A stretch of 64,000 nucleotides of DNA from Neoceratodus forsteri (taxonomy: Eukaryota > Chordata > Ceratodontiformes > Ceratodontidae): positions 220,696,501 to 220,760,500 of the forward strand of contig JADMNL010000022.1 of assembly GCA_016271365.2 (NCBI GenBank). The letters are read 5' to 3'. How positions within the stretch are numbered: the stretch's first letter is position 1; each line of letters begins with the position of its first letter. The notes under the pieces are model-generated. The model was not told the origin of the DNA. It was given only the letters and a program-made list of their open reading frames with translations, and ran no database searches. Positions 60,232 through 64,000 of the stretch are shown here, one piece after another. The position numbers and the translations under genes were made by a program.

Positions 60232-61770
60232 GAGGGGGACTTTGTATGCAAATGTTTTTAGAAATAAGAAGTTTGTGAAGATAAATACAGAATATATTTC
60301 AAATACATGATGCTTGGTATCCACATATTATGCTTTCCAAAGTTTTTGTTGTGACATCAGCTGTTTTATTAAAGAACTATGGTAAATCTGAAATAGACAC
60401 ACTTACTGTAGTAGACTTGTATTAAAAGCCCCTGTAATTCTGCAATTCCATTGCTGTAGATTTTCCCAAGCTTGTACCACACTGCAGAATATATGACATA
60501 CCATGGAACTGTATGCTGTACTCTGTTTTGCTGTTTGTGTTTCTCTCATGTCCCACTGCTTTCACAAATGTAGCCAGCTAACGTAATGATCATCATGGGT
60601 AGGGAAGACAAGTAATGAAATGTATCCAAGCATAATAGGTCTAAGACGTAATTAACAATTTATTAGCAGAAGCATTGTCAAGTGTAGTTAAGTAGCCTAC
60701 AGTAGCATGACAACATTTGAAAATTAGAATAAATACAAATATACCCCCCCCCAGGTAAAGTTGTATTATAAAATGGTAAGATGAAATCCAGTAACCTAAC
60801 TGGCTAAGACCAGTCACATGGCCATGCAGTGATGTTGCCTACCACACAGTCAGCCTGCTATTAACCTTTTCACATATCCCTACACAAATTACCCTTGTAA
60901 AAAAAATCTGGCAGCCATGTTTTATCCTCGCTGATGGCAGCATGACATAAACACAAAATTGTGTTCAAAGCTGCCCCCCCACTTGCAAATTACCTACATA
61001 ACTCCTTTGTTTTGTCACACTGCATTTTTTCTCACAGATCATTTTACTATACGCCATCGGTTTTGCATTCCATATTTGAAAGCCACCACCAGCGATCGCT
61101 CACTGAAAGATGGGATTTGGGAGAGTAAATCTTTGAAAGATGAGAGCAGTGCTGGCATTTTCAGTTTCACCCATGAGCACGCTCTTCTGCTGTGCCACAT
61201 AATTAAAAACACAACTAAAGAAATATAGCAAAAAAGAAGTACAGTGCTTTCTCTCTTCAGTAAACTGCACAGAAAGGGGGGAATGGGGGACTACCGGTAA
61301 ATGATTAAAAGCTACAGGTATGGCAGCCTCATTTGGACAAATGTCCTCAAGCAAAGGCAAAAATACATTATAGTTTAAGCTGGTGGACAGACAATTGAAC
61401 AATTTTTACATACATTTGTAGCCCTGGTGCCATGTCTTAGAGGGCTACTACCCTGCCTTGCTGGCCGGTACAAGGTTGATGGGCCTGGGTTGCCATTTTG
61501 CTGTTGCAGGGGGTTCTTTCCCAAGATGAAGTAAAATAGCATGGTGCCACCACCCAGAGTACAGTTTAAGTAGGTCAGATAATTAGCAGTACAACCCTCT
61601 GAAATGCTATAGCAATTCACCTCCCCACACAGTCACCCCAACACAAGGATTACATAAACTAAAACCCCCACTTTCAACACTTTGATTTAATGACTTAAGC
61701 TAATAATTTTAACTTTTTACATTTTTAATCATGATTATTTCAATTATTAAACATATTTTTTTTTTAAAAG
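60232..61770. other. Intron, nothing recognised
   Basis: AT-rich sequence with small homopolymers (C at 60745). No coding similarity on either strand. Confidence 0.4.
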
Positions 61771-61774
61771 CCAT

Positions 61775-61945
61775 TTTATAAGTGCAATAACACACTACAG
61801 CGTGTGCATTATGCTAGATCGCTGCACTTCCTGGGTGATTGAAAGCAGTCAGCCTGTGGCCTCGTGCCCCACAACACAGTTGGGGCATGTTGTGATCTAG
61901 CATGATACGCACTCTGTCATGTGTTATTGGTAGCTTATACAGTGG
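61775..61945. repeat. Palindromic MITE, GCAATAA-type family
   Basis: GCAATAACACACTACAGCGT with GCATTATGCTAGATC on the left; GATCTAGCATGATACGC with CATGTGTTATTG on the right. The arms are about 37 bp. A further partial copy lies at about 62065-62180 (ACTTCTCAGGTGTTGAACGC, GCCTGCAGCCTTGTGTCC). Confidence 0.7.
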
Positions 61946-62552
61946 CGTGAAAACATCCTGTAACCTGATTGGTCTTTGGCCACATTAAACAGTGATGTTA
62001 TCTCAGCACAGTGTCACTGTAAGAGGGTCTTGAGTGATTATTTGGAGCATTTTCACCCAACTTCTACATGAGCCAATGTATAATAGCAACAATGCACTCC
62101 AAGCTGGGTGTGTCCTGAGGATAATGTCACTTCTCAGGTGTTGAACGCACTAAGCCTGCAGCCTTGTGTCCAACCACCAAGTTGTTTCAATAGAATTTCA
62201 TGTTGTCTCACTACTGTGCATCCATAGGACATCATATAACATGAATATAATAACAAATCAGAAACTTTGTAGAACAGAAACAGATTAAATAACTAAAACA
62301 TGTTTATAGTTATATTCAATGGGATTTTCTTTTAAATGGGAGGGAAACAATGGCCACAAGATGGCACTGCAGGATAATGAATGAAACCAGTCCCTTATAC
62401 ACTGTATAGGAAGAAATCAAGAACTTGAAACTTTATTCACCTATATTTAAAGAAAAATGTCTAGCGTACTCTCTTTGGCAATGAAGGGGTTACACAAAGG
62501 TTTTTCAGAGAGATAAAGTGATGTCAGAAGATGCTAGCAATACGAAGAGCTG
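61946..62552. other. Intron, with a partial GCAATAA-type MITE near 62065-62180
   Basis: Apart from the partial palindromic element, nothing recognised. Confidence 0.45.
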
Positions 62553-63085
62553 TGGCACACTGCGCCTTACCGCCTGTCAAGCCGGTGTACCAAGTTTAGG
62601 AATGAGCTTGGGGTGCTGGGCATCATCCATGGCCAGAGAGGATTGAGAATCTGACAGGCGGCTCTTCTCTTCCTTGGAGGGGTGGCTTGTCAGCCCATCC
62701 TTAGGCTGAACCAGGTGGAGACCTAGTGGCAGTGCATCTGTAGGTGGCACAAAGAGAGGGGCCATCATGACATTCATCATGTGTGCCTCCACAAGCACTC
62801 CAGCGCGTCCAACAGGAGTGGCACAGGTGAGAAAATGGGAAAAGATGAGTTATGTGGGATTCATGAAGCCCCACCCATCCCGCTAGCTGGTCCCCTCTGG
62901 TACATCTGTATAATGTTTCGGGAAGAAGAACAGTCCCCCCCCTGGCCCCACCATGGGGCAATCTGTGAAGGATGCTCACTCATGGGGACTGGCGAGGTGT
63001 GTGATGGCCCAGAGGAGCAGGAATGAGGCTGAGAATGTATCCACCTGAACCCCAATGGTAAAAAGCTTCATGGGGGAAAAAAAAG
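62553..63085 (+). mobile_element. Probable tRNA-derived SINE
   Basis: The head reads GTGGCACACTGCGCCTTACC, then CCAAGTTTAGGAATGAG at the B-box position, closely matching the SINE at 32903 (CCAAGTTCAGAAATGAG). A body of about 450 bases and an A-rich end (gggggaaaaaaaagatg near 63080) follow. Open frames inside are not credible genes. Confidence 0.58.
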
Positions 63086-63160
63086 ATGTGAATGTACTGC
63101 ATGTTACAACAATCAACTACACCTTATTATAACTCATGTATATTGTATCTCTCATTACAG

Positions 63161-63759
63161 TAATCAGTTGCCCTGCAAACAGTCACTATGAACTCTGTGG
63201 ATCCACATGTCCTGCTTCATGTGTTAATCTTACCTTCCCACTTACCTGCCAGACGTTCTGTGAAGAAGGATGTCAGTGCAATAATGGGTTTGTTCTGAGT
63301 GGGGGTGACTGCATCCCTGTTGCCCAGTGTGGTTGTTCATACAATGGCAGGTACTACCAAGCGAATTCAACATTCTGGGATGGTCAAAATTGTGGAAAAT
63401 CTTGCAGATGCAATGGTGTTTCCAAGACAGTTCAATGTGTCAGCTCTTCTTGTGCTGCTGGAGAGGCATGTGGCATTTATAATGGAATTTTTGGCTGTTA
63501 CAAGCTTCCTGATGGCATTTGCCGGGTGGCTGGAGATCTTCATTATACTACCTTTGATGGAAAGAGCTATGATTTCAAAGGCACATGTTATTACCTTTTC
63601 TCAGAAATGCTTAACTCTCCAGGAATACTAGATTACTTCCGAATAGAGCTGAAGGGGGAAAACACAACCCAATCCCCTTTATCCTTTGTGTCAGAAGTTA
63701 TCATTCTTGTGAATCAAACAAACATCCATTTTTTTGGAAGTGGTCAGGGAGCAGTTCAG
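63161..63759 (+). CDS. Alpha-tectorin-like gene, TIL, VWC-like segment and third VWD (N-terminal half)
   Basis: A 599-nt exon: two bases finishing a Val codon (G|TA), then 199 codons. TIL runs ISCPANSHYELCGSTCPASC to SGGDCIPVAQCGC. The VWC-like unit has YYQANSTFWDGQNCGKSCRC and AAGEACGIYNGIFGCYK. The third VWD begins GICRVAGDLHYTTFDGKSYD with FKGTC; the usual GDPHY is GDLHY, a Pro to Leu change at the calcium-site motif. It ends NQTNIHFFGSGQGAVQ. The acceptor is cattacag/TA, the donor CAG/gtaaac at 63760, phase 0. Fully open. Confidence 0.95.
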
Positions 63760-63925
63760 GTAAACCTTTATCATTAAACTATATATGATTAAACATTTTA
63801 TGAAACAGAAAACATGTGATATAATCAAAGCATGGAGCAAACATCCTGTATTTGCAGAAAAAGCTGTTTTAAGTGTCTTTTCTAAATCTGTGACACTGAT
63901 CAATCATGTTTTCTTTCATAAACAG
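63760..63925. other. Short intron (166 bp)
   Basis: Donor gtaaac, acceptor 'ttctttcataaacag'. By far the shortest intron seen in this gene. Confidence 0.85.
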
Positions 63926-64000
63926 GTAAATAACCTATATGTCACCCTTCCAACCTACCTTAATGCTGGGCAAATAGCAATTTACCAAGTTGGTGGACAA
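63926..64000 (+). CDS. Alpha-tectorin-like gene, third VWD (C-terminal half), cut by window end
   Basis: The first 25 codons read VNNLYVTLPTYLNAGQIAIY then QVGGQ, the same start (VN....LP or VP ... G.I.IY) as the exons at 49864 and 59566. Phase 0 acceptor. The rest of the VWD and its C8 lie beyond the window. Confidence 0.92.

Noticed and set aside
62553..62640. A functional tRNA gene from the box-like sequences in SINE heads
   Set aside because: No complete cloverleaf can be drawn in any of the heads, and each is followed by a SINE body.

Overview
This looks like nuclear DNA of a vertebrate, probably a tetrapod. It holds widely spaced, GT-AG spliced exons of one large extracellular protein gene on the + strand. 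Almost everything between them is transposon-derived: CR1 LINEs, L2/Kiri/Rex-like LINEs, tRNA-derived SINEs, one MIR-type CORE-SINE, solo LTRs, and many palindromic or foldback elements. CR1 dominance argues against a placental mammal. An amphibian (for example a caecilian) or a non-avian reptile fits, but the sequence alone does not settle the species.

The gene is an alpha-tectorin-like protein. Nine exons can be defined by frame and splice sites: 1837-2118, 20130-20267 and 25960-26119 (NIDO domain), 36682-37091 and 49864-50431 (VWC-like segment, first VWD, C8), 57840-58432 and 59566-60132 (TIL, VWC-like, second VWD, C8), 63161-63759 and 63926-64000 (TIL, third VWD, running off the window). 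Intron phases are 0,0,1,0,1,0,1,0, so each VWD module is a two-exon cassette with phase-1 borders. The 5' exon(s) with the signal peptide and NIDO start, and the 3' exons, lie outside. Relative to alpha-tectorin the sequence is similar but clearly divergent, so I read it as a paralogue of TECTA and give no symbol. Exon 59566-60132 lacks one base in a G run, which breaks the frame. This is either an assembly error or a real lesion.

Repeats by region. 1-13600: CR1 and L2-like LINEs, the latter (6405-11104) split by a SINE and a solo LTR. 14506-15980: a second solo LTR of the same family. 16047-17377: a long palindromic foldback element, with a relative at about 56030-57420. 18090-23200: smaller repeat families, a palindromic MITE and a Penelope-like end. 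29604-30515: a 32-bp minisatellite. 34694-36335 and 37391-41078: CR1 copies, the first carrying a MIR-like SINE. 41079-43714 and 44100-46556: two copies of an unusual modular foldback element. 50840-53482: an L2-like LINE whose YADD motif is split by a small retroposon. 53600-63100: palindromic MITEs and tRNA-SINEs between the last exons.

I found no tRNA or rRNA gene, CRISPR array, bacterial-type feature or promoter that I could support. Unannotated ORFs are short and random-looking or belong to retroelements.
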